Notes: generated by a model from the letters alone, not told the origin. Numbered from the stretch's first letter, positions 1 through 8,154 are shown. The stretch: DNA of 27,547 nucleotides from an uncultured Oscillibacter sp. (GCF_900544955.1 NZ_UQXD01000035.1:1-27547), one strand, 5' to 3'. Program-made: numbers and translations.

Positions 1-2
1 AG

Positions 3-62
3 TACATGAAGGCCATGGAGAAAATCGTGGACATTGAGCGGGCCGCCAGCCGGTTTTCCTGA
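3..62 (+). CDS. C-terminal end of an unidentified protein (partial)
   Basis: Frame 3 is open from the left edge to TGA at 60-62 and encodes about 19 residues, YMKAMEKIVDIERAASRFS. The charged, helix-like composition suits the tail of a folded protein, but the fragment is too short to assign a family. It lies on the same strand as TRAP operon 1, and about 290 bp separate its stop from the first TRAP gene. It is therefore probably a separate transcription unit. No terminator hairpin is obvious just after the stop. It could also be a chance open stretch. Confidence 0.45.
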   Translation, partial: YMKAMEKIVDIERAASRFS

Positions 63-353
63 CACCGGAACTGTTGCAGGAGAAACACAGAGTTTTTCCT
101 TTCACAAAGTTTGGTAATTTTACTGATTTTCGCTTGTAATTTTGTACAAAATGTGCGTTTGCAGGCTGTGAGAGATTCCAAAGTTTTGAAACCTGGCTGG
201 CTTTCATCTTGAAAGATGGACCGGAATATGCTATTTTTAGTACCGGTCCGAATCCCGGTGATGCCGCACAGGCGTTCCTGCGAGGAAGACCATTTCTGCT
301 GTCCCGCCACAGGGACGGCATTGATGAAGAATTTTGAAGAAGAAGGAGAAAGA
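63..353 (+). promoter_or_regulatory. Upstream region of TRAP operon 1, with a candidate promoter
   Basis: This AT-rich stretch has no convincing gene. The best promoter is TTGAAA (209-214), a 17-bp spacer and TATTTT (232-237), preceded by an extended -10 TGC (229-231). A 7-bp inverted repeat, GGACCGG (218-224) and CCGGTCC (243-249), flanks the -10 box and could be an operator. Farther upstream is a perfect 14-bp palindrome ATTTTGTACAAAAT (139-152). It is followed by CGTTTGCA (156-163), which is identical to half of the LacI-type palindrome at 8261-8274. The expected leader would be about 110 nt. Promoter and operator assignments are by eye only. Confidence 0.45.
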
Positions 354-1430
354 ATGATGAAGAAGATTTTATCCCTGATCCTCGTTCTGGGCCTGACCGC
401 CACCCTGCTGGCTGGCTGCGGCGGCAAGAAAGAGGAGACCCCCACCCCCCCCGCCGATGGCGGCACCCAGACCGACACGCCTGCCGATGAGGGGTATGAC
501 ACCCTGAACATCATCGCCGCTCACGGCGCTGCGGAGACCACCTCCGAGAACCAGTCCTTCCTGAAGTTCATTGAGCTGGTGGAAGAGCGCTCCGGCGGCG
601 CCGTCACCGTGGACCTGTATCCCAACCAGCAGCTGGGCGGCGACCGGGAGTACACCGAGGCCGCTACCCAGGGCAACGTGACCATGGGCGGTCCCTCCAC
701 CGCGAACATCGCCCCCTTCGTTCCCGCGCTGAACGCCTTTGAGACTCCCTTCCTGTTCTCTGACCGGGAGACCGTGTACAAGGCTCTGGACAGCGAGGCC
801 GGCCAGGCTCTGCTGGACTCCCTGGAGAGCGCCGGTCTGAAGGGCCTGGGCTACTTCGAGAACGGCTTCCGTCACCTGACCTGCAACAAGGAGATCAACT
901 CCCTGGCCGACCTGAAGGGCCTGAAGATCCGGACCATGGAGAACGAGGTCCATCTGGCCATCTGGACCGCCCTGGGCGCCAACCCCGGCCCCTTGGCCTT
1001 CGGCGAGCTGTACACCGCCCTGCAGCAGAAGTCCTTCGATGCGCAGGAGAACCCCGCCGAGCTGATCTACAACACCAAGTTCTATGAGGTGCAGGACCAC
1101 GTCTACAAGACCGGCCACATCTACACCCCCTACATCATCTACATGAACCTGGACACCTGGAACAGCCTGAATGAGAAGACCCAGAACCTGATTCAGGAGT
1201 GCATGGACGAGGCCGTTCAGTACTGCCGCGAGATCTGCGAGGCCAACGAGCAGGCCTGCTTCGAGGCCATCGACAACTCCGGCGTGAGCAAGACCTACGA
1301 GGTCAGCCCCGAGCTGCACGACGAGATGGTCAAGGCCTGTACCGATGCCGGTATCTATGACATGGTCATCGAGAAGGCCGGCGGCACCTATGCCGCAGAC
1401 CTGTGGGCCGCTGCCGGCTTCCAGCCCTAA
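354..1430 (+). CDS. dctP: TRAP transporter substrate-binding lipoprotein (DctP family), copy 1
   Basis: Extracytoplasmic solute receptor of a tripartite ATP-independent periplasmic (TRAP) transporter; it captures an organic acid and delivers it to DctQM. About 358 aa. The start is ATG 354 or the adjacent ATG 357, behind AAGGAG at 343-348; the open frame continues to 216 but without a ribosome site. The N-terminus is a lipoprotein signal with lipobox LAGC, followed by a Pro/Thr/Asp-rich linker. The DctP core shows the segment KGLKIRTMEN, whose Arg is the carboxylate clamp in this family, and ALGANPGPLAFGELYTALQQ. It is a close paralogue of the next gene (long identical blocks), so a tandem duplication is likely. 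The ligand cannot be read from sequence; a carboxylate is expected. Confidence 0.93.
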   Translation: MMKKILSLILVLGLTATLLAGCGGKKEETPTPPADGGTQTDTPADEGYDTLNIIAAHGAAETTSENQSFLKFIELVEERSGGAVTVDLYPNQQLGGDREYTEAATQGNVTMGGPSTANIAPFVPALNAFETPFLFSDRETVYKALDSEAGQALLDSLESAGLKGLGYFENGFRHLTCNKEINSLADLKGLKIRTMENEVHLAIWTALGANPGPLAFGELYTALQQKSFDAQENPAELIYNTKFYEVQDHVYKTGHIYTPYIIYMNLDTWNSLNEKTQNLIQECMDEAVQYCREICEANEQACFEAIDNSGVSKTYEVSPELHDEMVKACTDAGIYDMVIEKAGGTYAADLWAAAGFQP

Positions 1431-1443
1431 GGGATTGCCCTCC

Positions 1444-1471
1444 GGTACCGCCCGCTCCGGCGGGCGGTACC
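1444..1471 (+). other. Intercistronic stem-loop after dctP copy 1
   Basis: A perfect 12-bp inverted repeat (GGTACCGCCCGC and its complement) closes a TCCG tetraloop. No U-tract follows, so it is not a canonical terminator. Between a binding-protein gene and its downstream operon partners, such hairpins usually block 3' exonuclease decay or partly attenuate transcription. Here it would protect the dctP1 message. Confidence 0.7.
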
Positions 1472-1492
1472 GACCGACGCCACCCCATCCCC

Positions 1493-1510
1493 GCCGCCGC
1501 ATGCGGCGGC
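1493..1510. repeat. 18-bp perfect palindrome GCCGCCGCATGCGGCGGC
   Basis: This perfect palindrome lies 31 bp upstream of the second dctP start and 21 bp after the larger hairpin. It could form an 8-bp stem in RNA, reinforcing the intercistronic structure, or be a protein-binding site. Its role is unknown. Confidence 0.5.
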
Positions 1511-1541
1511 GAGACCCACATGAAACGTGAGGAGAAGATAC

Positions 1542-2612
1542 GTGAAGAAGTTTTTGTCTTTGGTTCTGGTGCTCGGCCTGAGCGCCACTCTGCTGGCCGG
1601 CTGCGGCGGCAAGAAGGAAGAGACCACCCCTCCCGCGGACTCCGGTTCCCAGACCGAAGCCCCCGCCGATGAGGGCTACACCGCCTTTAACATCATCGCC
1701 GCCCACGGCTCCACTGAGACCGTGGCCCAGCACACCAGCCTGGTGTACTTTAAGGAGCTGTTGGAAGAGCGCTCCGGCGGCGTGATCACCGTGGACATCT
1801 ATCCCAACCAGCAGCTGGGCGGCGACCGCGAGTACACCGAGGCCTGCGTGCAGGGCAACGTGACCATGGGCGCTCCCTCCCCCGCCGCTATCGCGGCCCT
1901 GGTGCCCTCTCTGAACGCCTTCGAGACCCCCTTCCTGTTCTCCAGCTATGAGACCGCCCGCGCCACCATGGACAGCGAGGCCGGTCAGGCCCTGCTGGAC
2001 TCCATGGCCGATTATGGCTTGAAGGGCCTGGGCTACTTTGAAAACGGCTTCCGCAACCTGACCTGCAACCGCGAGGTCAACACCCTGGCCGATCTGAAGG
2101 GCCTGAAGATCCGCACCATGGAGAACGAGGTGCACCTGGCCATCTGGACCGCTCTGGGCGCCAACCCCTCCCCCCTGGCTTTCGGTGAGCTGTACACTGC
2201 TCTGCAGCAGAAGGCTTTCGACGCCCAGGAGAACCCCCTGGAGCAGATTTACAACAATAAGCTCCACGAGGTGCAGGACCACGTTTACCTGACCCAGCAC
2301 ATCTACACCCCCTATGTGGTGTTCATGAACCTGGACGTCTGGAACAGCCTGAACGCCAAGACCCAGGAGCTGGTTCAGCAGTGCATGGACGAGGCCGTTC
2401 AGAACAACCGCGAGACCTGCGATGTCAACAACCAGAAGTGCACCGACGGCATCAACGACTCCGGCCTGAGCAAGGTCTATGAGGTCAGCGAGGATCTGCG
2501 CAAGGAGATGATCGCTGCCTGCACCAACGCCGGCATCTATGACAAGGTCATTGAGGCGGCCGGCGGCACCTACGCCCAAGATCTCTGGGCCGCCGCTGGT
2601 TTCGAGTACTGA
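1542..2612 (+). CDS. dctP: TRAP transporter substrate-binding lipoprotein (DctP family), copy 2
   Basis: Second solute receptor of the same operon, about 356 aa. GTG 1542 is preferred: GAGGAG at 1529-1534 lies 7 nt upstream, and the product then begins VKKFLSLVLVLGL with lipobox LAGC. The GTG at 1527 overlaps that ribosome site. It retains KGLKIRTMEN and ALGANPSPLAFGELYTALQQ. The difference from copy 1 is concentrated in segments that in DctP folds line the ligand cleft or hinge, for example HGSTETVAQHTSLVYF against HGAAETTSENQSFLKF, and APSPAAIAALVPSL against GPSTANIAPFVPAL. The two copies may therefore bind related but distinct acids through one DctQM channel. It could also simply be a dosage duplication. 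Confidence 0.93.
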   Translation: MKKFLSLVLVLGLSATLLAGCGGKKEETTPPADSGSQTEAPADEGYTAFNIIAAHGSTETVAQHTSLVYFKELLEERSGGVITVDIYPNQQLGGDREYTEACVQGNVTMGAPSPAAIAALVPSLNAFETPFLFSSYETARATMDSEAGQALLDSMADYGLKGLGYFENGFRNLTCNREVNTLADLKGLKIRTMENEVHLAIWTALGANPSPLAFGELYTALQQKAFDAQENPLEQIYNNKLHEVQDHVYLTQHIYTPYVVFMNLDVWNSLNAKTQELVQQCMDEAVQNNRETCDVNNQKCTDGINDSGLSKVYEVSEDLRKEMIAACTNAGIYDKVIEAAGGTYAQDLWAAAGFEY

Positions 2613-2640
2613 GAAACGCGCCGTCTTTACGCGGCCGTTG

Positions 2641-2675
2641 GGGAAGAGACTGCCTGAATGCGGCAGTCTCTTCCC
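2641..2675 (+). other. Stem-loop between dctP copy 2 and dctQ
   Basis: Perfect 14-bp arms (GGGAAGAGACTGCC, 2641-2654, and its complement, 2662-2675) enclose a 7-nt loop. The following bases (GGTAATAG) carry no U-tract. Placed between receptor and membrane genes, it probably raises receptor mRNA over dctQM mRNA by stabilisation or partial termination. Confidence 0.7.
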
Positions 2676-2738
2676 GGTAATAGAGATTGTAAAAAAAGCG
2701 TTAAGAATCAAAATAGAGAAAGGTGGAGAGCAAAGGGA

Positions 2739-3218
2739 ATGAAAGTCTTAAAGTTTCTTGACGAACACATGGAAAAGATTCTCTGCGTTATTTTCCTGGC
2801 GCTGATGAGCATCATCATCGTTCTGCAGGTCTTTTTCCGCTATGTTTTGAACAACTCCCTCTCCTGGTCCGAGGAATTGGCCCGCTATCTGTTCATCTGG
2901 ATGATCTATATCGGCATCAGCCTGGGTGTCAAAATGGATAAGCACATCTGCGTGGACGCCGTCTATACCTTTATGCCCAAGAAGATCAAGCGCGGCTACG
3001 CCATCGTGGCCTACGTGCTGTTCCTGATTTTTGCCGTCGCCATTATTTACTACGGCATTTTGGTGGTGGGCATGCAGATCACCAGCGGCCAGATGTCCCC
3101 CGCCATGGGAATGCCCATGCAGTATGTGTACGCAGCTCCTGTCGTCGGCATGGTGTTGACGGTGATTCGCCTGGTGCAGAAGATCATCGTTGCCGTGAAG
3201 GCACCTGAGTGGGAATGA
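2739..3218 (+). CDS. dctQ: TRAP transporter small membrane subunit (DctQ family)
   Basis: Small integral membrane subunit that pairs with DctM. 159 aa. ATG 2739 is chosen over upstream in-frame starts because purine-rich AGGTGGAG (2721-2728) and AAAGGG (2732-2737) precede it and the product begins MKVLKFLDEHMEKI, normal for DctQ. Four hydrophobic helices are visible at about residues 15-35, 50-66, 88-110 and 128-150. The family-typical segments VFFRYVLNNSLSWSEELARY and FIWMIYIGISLG are present. It lies 126 bp after dctP copy 2, across the hairpin, and 14 bp before dctM. Confidence 0.92.
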   Translation: MKVLKFLDEHMEKILCVIFLALMSIIIVLQVFFRYVLNNSLSWSEELARYLFIWMIYIGISLGVKMDKHICVDAVYTFMPKKIKRGYAIVAYVLFLIFAVAIIYYGILVVGMQITSGQMSPAMGMPMQYVYAAPVVGMVLTVIRLVQKIIVAVKAPEWE

Positions 3219-3232
3219 GAGGAGTGTAAGAT

Positions 3233-4516
3233 ATGGAAGTTGCGATTCTGTTTGGAAGCTTTGCGCTTCTCCTGATTCTCCGCGTGCCCATCGGCATCTC
3301 TTTGGGCATGTCCAGCCTGATCGCCATTTTGAGCAGCGGCGTGGTGCAGCCCACCTACCTGGCCCAGGGCCTGGTCACCGGCGCGGACTCCTTCCCCCTG
3401 ATGGCCGTGCCCTTCTTCGTGCTGGCCGGTGAGCTGATGGCCACCGGCGGCATCTCCCGGCGCCTGCTGAACATCGCGGACGCCTTCCTGGGCCGGAAGT
3501 ACGGCGGGTTGGCGTTGGTCACCGTGGTGGCCTGCATGTTCTTCGCCGCCATCTCCGGTTCCGGCCCGGCCACCGTGGCCGCCATCGGCGGTTTGACCAT
3601 CCCCAGCATGATGAAGCAGGGCTATGACAAGAACTTCGGCAGCGCCATCACCGCCGCCGCCGGTTCCATCGGCGTCATCATCCCGCCCTCCATCCCCATG
3701 GTCATGTACTGCGTGGCCACCGGCGCCTCCGTCGGCGCCCTGTTCCTGGCCGGCTTCCTGCCCGGCATCCTGATCGGCGTCTCCCTGTGCGTCTACAGCA
3801 GCTTCTACTGCAAGAAGCACGGCTACATCAACAAAGAGGCCGCCCCCTTCTCCTGGGGCAACGTGGGCCTGGCCCTGAAGGACGGCGTGTGGGCGCTGCT
3901 GGTGCCCATCATCATCCTGGGCGGCATCTACGGCGGTATCTTCACGCCCACCGAGGCGGCCGCCGTGGCCGTGGCCTATGGCCTGGTCGTGGGTCTGTTC
4001 GTGTACCGGGACCTGAAGCTGAAGGACCTGTACCGCATCTTTGCCAGCGCCGCTTTGACCACCGCCACCATCCTGATCATCCTGGGCACCGCCACTACCT
4101 TCGGCCGGATTCTGACCCTGGAGCGGGTTCCCATGCTGATCGCCGACTTCTTCCAGTCCGTCACCGACAGCCGCGTGGTGCTGCTGATGCTCATCAACAT
4201 CCTGCTGCTGATCGTGGGCTGCTTCATGGAGACCAACGCCGCCATCATCATTTTGGCCCCCATCTTCCTGCCCATCGTGCAGGCAATGGGTGTGGACCCC
4301 GTGCAGTTCGGCATCATCATGGTGGTGAACCTGGCCATCGGCTTTGTGACGCCGCCTCTGGGCGTGAACCTGTTCGTGGCCTGCAACGTGGCCAACGCCA
4401 AGCTGGAGCAGATCTGCAAGGGCATTCTGCCCATCCTGGGCGTCATGATCCTGGACTTGATCCTGATTACCTATTGGGAGCCCCTGTCCATGTTCCTGCC
4501 CAACCTGATGTACTGA
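3233..4516 (+). CDS. dctM: TRAP transporter large permease (DctM family)
   Basis: Sodium-coupled translocation subunit of the TRAP complex. 427 aa, the normal length for DctM, hydrophobic throughout with about 11-12 membrane segments. AGGAG lies 8 nt before ATG 3233. Family landmarks are the SGSGPATVAAIG loop, the re-entrant GVIIPPSIPMVMY motif, TPTEAAAVAV near the middle, and a second hairpin motif FVTPPLGVNLFVA near the C-terminus. It ends the operon and is followed by an intrinsic terminator 18 bp downstream of the stop. No odd features. Confidence 0.95.
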   Translation: MEVAILFGSFALLLILRVPIGISLGMSSLIAILSSGVVQPTYLAQGLVTGADSFPLMAVPFFVLAGELMATGGISRRLLNIADAFLGRKYGGLALVTVVACMFFAAISGSGPATVAAIGGLTIPSMMKQGYDKNFGSAITAAAGSIGVIIPPSIPMVMYCVATGASVGALFLAGFLPGILIGVSLCVYSSFYCKKHGYINKEAAPFSWGNVGLALKDGVWALLVPIIILGGIYGGIFTPTEAAAVAVAYGLVVGLFVYRDLKLKDLYRIFASAALTTATILIILGTATTFGRILTLERVPMLIADFFQSVTDSRVVLLMLINILLLIVGCFMETNAAIIILAPIFLPIVQAMGVDPVQFGIIMVVNLAIGFVTPPLGVNLFVACNVANAKLEQICKGILPILGVMILDLILITYWEPLSMFLPNLMY

Positions 4517-4534
4517 TCCCGTCCGTACGCATTC

Positions 4535-4567
4535 CCGGGAGCGGCCTGGCCGCTCCCGGATTTTTTT
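4535..4567 (+). terminator. Rho-independent terminator of TRAP operon 1
   Basis: CCGGGAGCGG and CCGCTCCCGG (stem extends into the loop CCTGG) are followed by a run of seven T (4561-4567). A textbook intrinsic terminator on the + strand. Confidence 0.92.
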
Positions 4568-4581
4568 CGTTGGACGGGCAA

Positions 4582-4617
4582 AAAAGCGGCCCCGTGCATA
4601 CGCACGGGGCCGCTTTT
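4582..4617 (-). terminator. Terminator for the minus-strand aminotransferase gene (works on both strands)
   Basis: A perfect 16-bp stem AAAAGCGGCCCCGTGC / GCACGGGGCCGCTTTT encloses the loop ATAC. The A-tract and T-tract ends make it functional in both directions. It sits 5 bp beyond the stop of the convergent malY-like gene. Confidence 0.9.
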
Positions 4618-4621
4618 CCAG

Positions 4622-5776
4622 TTACAGGTGCGCCGCGAGGGCCTCCGCGGCCTGCCGGATGGTCTCCGGCCGGGTGGCCAAATTGATACGGACGTGGCAG
4701 AGGGCATTGCCGCCGAACCAGGAGCCGTAGTCCAGGGCCAGGCCGCACCGGCCCTCCACCGCCGCCTCCAGCTCCTCCGGCCGCAGGTAGCCCCCCAGGT
4801 CCAGCCAGGCCAGATAGGTCCCCTCCAGGGGGGAGAGAACCAGCCGGGGTTTCCGGGGCAGCAGCTCCTCCCGGAGGATACGCTCGTTCCCCCGCACCAC
4901 CTGCAAGACCTGCTCCAGCCAGGGGCGCCCGCCGGTGTAGGCGGCCTCCGCGGCGGTGACGCCGAAGCTGTTGCCGTCGGCCACGTGGAGCCTTCTCGTG
5001 TAGGCGTCGTAGGACCGGCGGAGGGCCTCGTCGGGAATGATGATGACGGAGTTCTTCAGTCCCGCCAGGTTGAAGGTCTTACTGGGGGCCGTCAGCGTCA
5101 CCAACATGTCGTCGTAGTCCCCCAGAGTGGCGGCGGGGAGGTGGGGGTGGTCCCCGTGGACGAAGTCGTGGTGAATCTCGTCGGCGATGACATACACGCC
5201 GTGGGCCCGGCACAGGTCCAGCAGGGTCTTCAGCTCCTCCCGCCGCCACACCCGGCCCACGGGGTTGTGGGGGGAGCAGAGGAGGAAGACCTTGACGCGC
5301 TCCTCCGCCAGCTTCCGCTCAAAGTCCGCGAAGTCCACGGTGTAGACGCCGTTGGTGTTCACCAGCTCATTTTTCACCAGGCGGCAGCCGTTGTCCTCCG
5401 CCGCGGACAAAAAGGGGTAGTACACCGGCGTCTGGACCAGAACGCCGTCGCCGGGCCTGGTCAGCAGCTGGATGAACCAGTTGAAGGCCGCTACCACGCC
5501 GGGGGAGTGCCGCAGCCACTCCCGCCGGACCTCGTAGCCGTGCCAGATTTTCTCCCAGCGGAGAAAGGCCTCGTAGTAGCCCTCCGGCGTCTCATCGTAG
5601 CCGAATACGCCGAATTCCACCTGCCGGTGCAGGGCCTCCCGGACGCAGGCGGGGGCGGCAAAGTCCATGTCCGCCACCCACAGGCCCAGCAGGCCGTCCC
5701 GGGTGAATTTCTTCTCCAGATGGTTCCACTTGGAGGCGTTGGTGCCCCGGCGGTCCCGGTAAATCAGTTCTTCCAT
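4622..5776 (-). CDS. MalY/PatB-type PLP-dependent C-S beta-lyase (aminotransferase class I/II fold)
   Basis: PLP enzyme of the fold-type I MalY/PatB family, which typically cleaves cystathionine or cysteine conjugates to pyruvate, ammonia and a thiol. 384 aa. The start at 5776 has AGGAGG about 10 nt upstream. The N-terminal RRGTNASKW resembles the 'R.gt.s.KWd' opening of MalY. Further landmarks are LWVADMDFAAP, CSPHNPVGRVW, ADEIHHDFV (PLP-pyridine Asp and neighbours) and the Schiff-base lysine K233 in TAPSKTFNLAG. It stands alone between terminators, facing away from the aldo/keto reductase gene. Its link to the surrounding catabolic island is unclear; it may be a housekeeping sulfur-metabolism gene. 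A true aminotransferase role is less likely. Confidence 0.88.
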   Translation of the reverse strand: MEELIYRDRRGTNASKWNHLEKKFTRDGLLGLWVADMDFAAPACVREALHRQVEFGVFGYDETPEGYYEAFLRWEKIWHGYEVRREWLRHSPGVVAAFNWFIQLLTRPGDGVLVQTPVYYPFLSAAEDNGCRLVKNELVNTNGVYTVDFADFERKLAEERVKVFLLCSPHNPVGRVWRREELKTLLDLCRAHGVYVIADEIHHDFVHGDHPHLPAATLGDYDDMLVTLTAPSKTFNLAGLKNSVIIIPDEALRRSYDAYTRRLHVADGNSFGVTAAEAAYTGGRPWLEQVLQVVRGNERILREELLPRKPRLVLSPLEGTYLAWLDLGGYLRPEELEAAVEGRCGLALDYGSWFGGNALCHVRINLATRPETIRQAAEALAAHL

Positions 5777-6057
5777 GGAAGGGATTCCTCCTTTTGTTCT
5801 CCGGCGATGCGCGGCCGTAGGCCAAGCCCGGCTCCGGGGAGGGGAGAAGCGCTCGGCCGGGCCGCCTTTCAAAATTTCAGGGAAAAGCATGGATTTATGG
5901 TAGCACCTTTTTCCCGCTTGTGGTAATATATTTTTTGTATAACGGCGATTCGGTTTTCCCGATGGCCCGAAGGACGGCGGGCCGGGCGGCCCGAAGGGGG
6001 GACGGGCCCGGGATGGAAGAGAGCAAGCCCCTCAAAATTTTGAAAGGGATGAAGCAT
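5777..6057. promoter_or_regulatory. Divergent intergenic region between malY-like and aldo/keto reductase genes
   Basis: No gene is convincing here. The only AT-rich island is 5920-5945 and contains a -10-like TATAAC (5938-5943) on the + strand, with only weak -35 candidates, and TATATT on the - strand. Promoters for both divergent genes are expected here, but I cannot place them firmly. Confidence 0.35.
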
Positions 6058-7011
6058 ATGCGCTACAAACAGTTTGGAAAGACCGGGATGCAGGTCTCGG
6101 AGATGGCCCTGGGCACCTGGGGCATCGGCGGCGTGGGCTGGGACGACAACTCCGAGGAGACCCGGCTGGACGCCATCCGGGCCGCGGTGGAGGCCGGGGT
6201 CAACTTCTTCGACACCGCCCCCGCCTACAACGGCGGCGCGGCGGAGCAATTGCTGGGCAAGGCGCTGAAGGACCTGGGGGTGCGGCGGAACGTGGTGATC
6301 TCCACCAAGTGCGGCAACGTGTTTGTCAACGGCACCACCTACGTCCGGGACGGCTCCCCCGCCCGCATCCGCCAGCAGTGCGAGGACTCCCTGCGGAACC
6401 TGCAAACCGATTACATCGACCTCTACCTCATCCACTGGCCGGACCCCAACACCCCCTTCGCGGAGACCATGGACGCCCTGAACCGCCTGAAGCAGGAGGG
6501 CAAGATCCTCCACGTGGGCGTCTCCAACTTCAGCCAGGAGCAGATGGAGGAGGCTGGGCAGTTCTGCGAGATCGAGGCCTACCAGCCCCAGTACTCCATG
6601 GTCCACCGGGACGACGAGGCCCTCATCCGCTGGGCGGCGGAGCAGGGCATGGGCGTCATGACCTACGGCTCCCTGGGCGGCGGCATCCTCACCGGCGCCT
6701 TCCGGGAGGTGACGGCCTTCGCCGAGAGCGACAGCCGCAGCCGCTTCTACAAGCACTTCCGGGAGCCCATGTTCTCCAAGGTGATGGAGCTGCTGAAGGT
6801 GATGGACCAGTTCTCCGCAGACCACGGCGGGGTGTCCCTGTCCCAGATCGCCCTGAACTGGTGTGCGAAGAAGGACTTCGTCTCCTCCTGCATCGTGGGG
6901 GCCCAGAGCCGGGCGAAGGTGCTGCAGAACTGCGCCGCCTTCGACTGGGATCTGACGGAGGCGGACATGGCGCTGCTGGACGGCGCGGTGCGCCGGTGCC
7001 TGGACAACTGA
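6058..7011 (+). CDS. Aldo/keto reductase (catalytic tetrad intact)
   Basis: NAD(P)H-dependent aldehyde/ketone reductase with a TIM-barrel fold; cytoplasmic. 317 aa. ATG 6058 has AAAGGG 9 nt upstream and gives the family-typical start MRYKQFGKTGMQVSEMALGTWG. The full AKR tetrad is present: D52 and Y57 in FFDTAPAYNGG, K84 in VISTKCG and H126 in LYLIHWPDP. The cofactor-end motif appears as SCIVGAQSRAKVLQN. It is monocistronic and ends in a bidirectional terminator. It probably reduces a sugar-like or cyclic keto intermediate, given the setting, but its substrate cannot be assigned. Confidence 0.92.
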   Translation: MRYKQFGKTGMQVSEMALGTWGIGGVGWDDNSEETRLDAIRAAVEAGVNFFDTAPAYNGGAAEQLLGKALKDLGVRRNVVISTKCGNVFVNGTTYVRDGSPARIRQQCEDSLRNLQTDYIDLYLIHWPDPNTPFAETMDALNRLKQEGKILHVGVSNFSQEQMEEAGQFCEIEAYQPQYSMVHRDDEALIRWAAEQGMGVMTYGSLGGGILTGAFREVTAFAESDSRSRFYKHFREPMFSKVMELLKVMDQFSADHGGVSLSQIALNWCAKKDFVSSCIVGAQSRAKVLQNCAAFDWDLTEADMALLDGAVRRCLDN

Positions 7012-7014
7012 CAG

Positions 7015-7051
7015 AAAAGACGCGCACAGGCATTGCCTGTGCGCGTCTTTT
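7015..7051. terminator. Bidirectional terminator between convergent genes
   Basis: A 17-bp stem AAAAGACGCGCACAGGC / GCCTGTGCGCGTCTTTT with an ATT loop ends in a T-run on + and an A-run at the left arm. It can end both the aldo/keto reductase transcript (+) and the FAH-family transcript (-). Confidence 0.92.
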
Positions 7052-7063
7052 TCTGCAAAGGGG

Positions 7064-7939
7064 TCAGCGGACGGGGTTTTCCAGCACGCCGATGCCCTCG
7101 ATCTCGCAGCGGACCACGTCGCCGGGGTGCATATACCGGGTGGGGTTGAAGGCCATGCCCACGCCGGAGGGGGTGCCCATGGCCAGGATGGTGCCCGCCT
7201 TCAGGGTGATGCCCTGGGAGAGCTGGTGGATGGCGGCGTCGATGCCGGTCATCATCCGCTCCGTGTTGTTGTTCTGCCGCAGCTCCCCGTTGACAAAGGA
7301 GCGGATGGCCAGCTTGGGCATCCACGCCAGCTCGTCCTTCGTGACAATCCAGGGGCCGATGGGGGTGAAGCCGTCCAGGCTCTTGCCGAAGTACCACTGC
7401 TGGTGGGCGGACTGCAGGTCCCGGGCGCTGACGTCGTTGAGGATGGTGTAGCCCAGGATATAGTCCTCCACCTGGTCCAGGGGCACCTTGCTGGCGTCTT
7501 TGCCCAAAATCACCGCCAGCTCCACCTCGTAGTCCAGGCACTCCACCAGGCCGGTGTGGCTGTCGATGGCCTCGCCGGGGGCCACGGCCTCGTTGACCCG
7601 CTTGCTGAAATACACGGGCTTGGAGAGCTTCCCGTCGTACTTGATGTTGGAGGCCAGGGTCTCGTCCCGGTGCTCGTAGTAATTCACGCCCAGGCACACC
7701 ACATCCTGCCGGGGGTGCTGAATGGGGGCCAGCAGGCGGCACTGGGCCAGGGGATCGCCGGGGGCGGCGTCCACCTGCTCCAGCAGGGCGGCGGGAGAGG
7801 CCCCTTGGAGCTGGTCAATGAAGCCGTTCATGTCGGCGGCGGTGAAGCCCAGGGCGCGGATGGGGACCACCTTTTCGGCGTCGGTGCCGATCAGCCCCAC
7901 CTGCACGGCGCCGGAGAGGGAGTACGTTACCAGTTTCAT
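7064..7939 (-). CDS. Fumarylacetoacetate hydrolase (FAH)-family enzyme
   Basis: FAH-family proteins are Mg2+-dependent enzymes that hydrolyse C-C bonds of diketo acids, tautomerise or decarboxylate oxo-dioates, or dehydrate keto-deoxy sugar acids. 291 aa; the start at 7939 follows a GAAGGGTGA ribosome site. The N-terminal variable region (1-70) precedes the catalytic core: LGVNYYEHRDE, the metal-ligand motif DYEVELAVILGK (E138, E140), NDVSARDLQ (D169), and QWYFGKSLDGFTPIGPWIVT. This core is complete. The gene is divergent from the lacI-aroE-like operon and has its own strong promoter, suggesting service to the same pathway. The reaction cannot be chosen from sequence; cleavage or dehydration of a keto-acid intermediate fits the context. 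Confidence 0.9.
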   Translation of the reverse strand: MKLVTYSLSGAVQVGLIGTDAEKVVPIRALGFTAADMNGFIDQLQGASPAALLEQVDAAPGDPLAQCRLLAPIQHPRQDVVCLGVNYYEHRDETLASNIKYDGKLSKPVYFSKRVNEAVAPGEAIDSHTGLVECLDYEVELAVILGKDASKVPLDQVEDYILGYTILNDVSARDLQSAHQQWYFGKSLDGFTPIGPWIVTKDELAWMPKLAIRSFVNGELRQNNNTERMMTGIDAAIHQLSQGITLKAGTILAMGTPSGVGMAFNPTRYMHPGDVVRCEIEGIGVLENPVR

Positions 7940-7989
7940 ATTCAGATATCACCCTTCTGTATCGAATTTAGAAAACGAAAGATGCCATT

Positions 7990-8018
7990 ATTATACCGGA
8001 TTTTCCCGCGCCGCGCAA
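7990..8018 (-). promoter_or_regulatory. Promoter of the FAH-family gene
   Basis: On the minus strand TTGCGC (plus positions 8013-8018), exactly 17 bp, then a perfect TATAAT (plus positions 7990-7995). Transcription would begin near 7983, about 45 bp before the start codon. Confidence 0.75.
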
Positions 8019-8154
8019 GGGACGGCACCGGGTTTGCCGCCGGGAGCGCAAATTCGGCTCTGCCGCCCTGCCCGGGAGGAGCGCGGAGGCGGATTGGCCG
8101 CCGCGTTGTGCAAAACTGATGAAAACGGACGGGAAAGTTGAGAAAAGCTGTTTA

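Noticed and set aside
369..2711. 780-aa minus-strand open frame opposite the two dctP genes
   Set aside because: It is a shadow of the two well-supported DctP genes; the protein is low-complexity (Gly, Val, Leu, Gln) with no domain or ribosome site, and its length results from the high GC content and the tandem duplication.
4582..4617. Reading this hairpin as a riboswitch or attachment site
   Set aside because: The perfect stem with A/T tails directly beyond a stop codon is explained as an intrinsic terminator.
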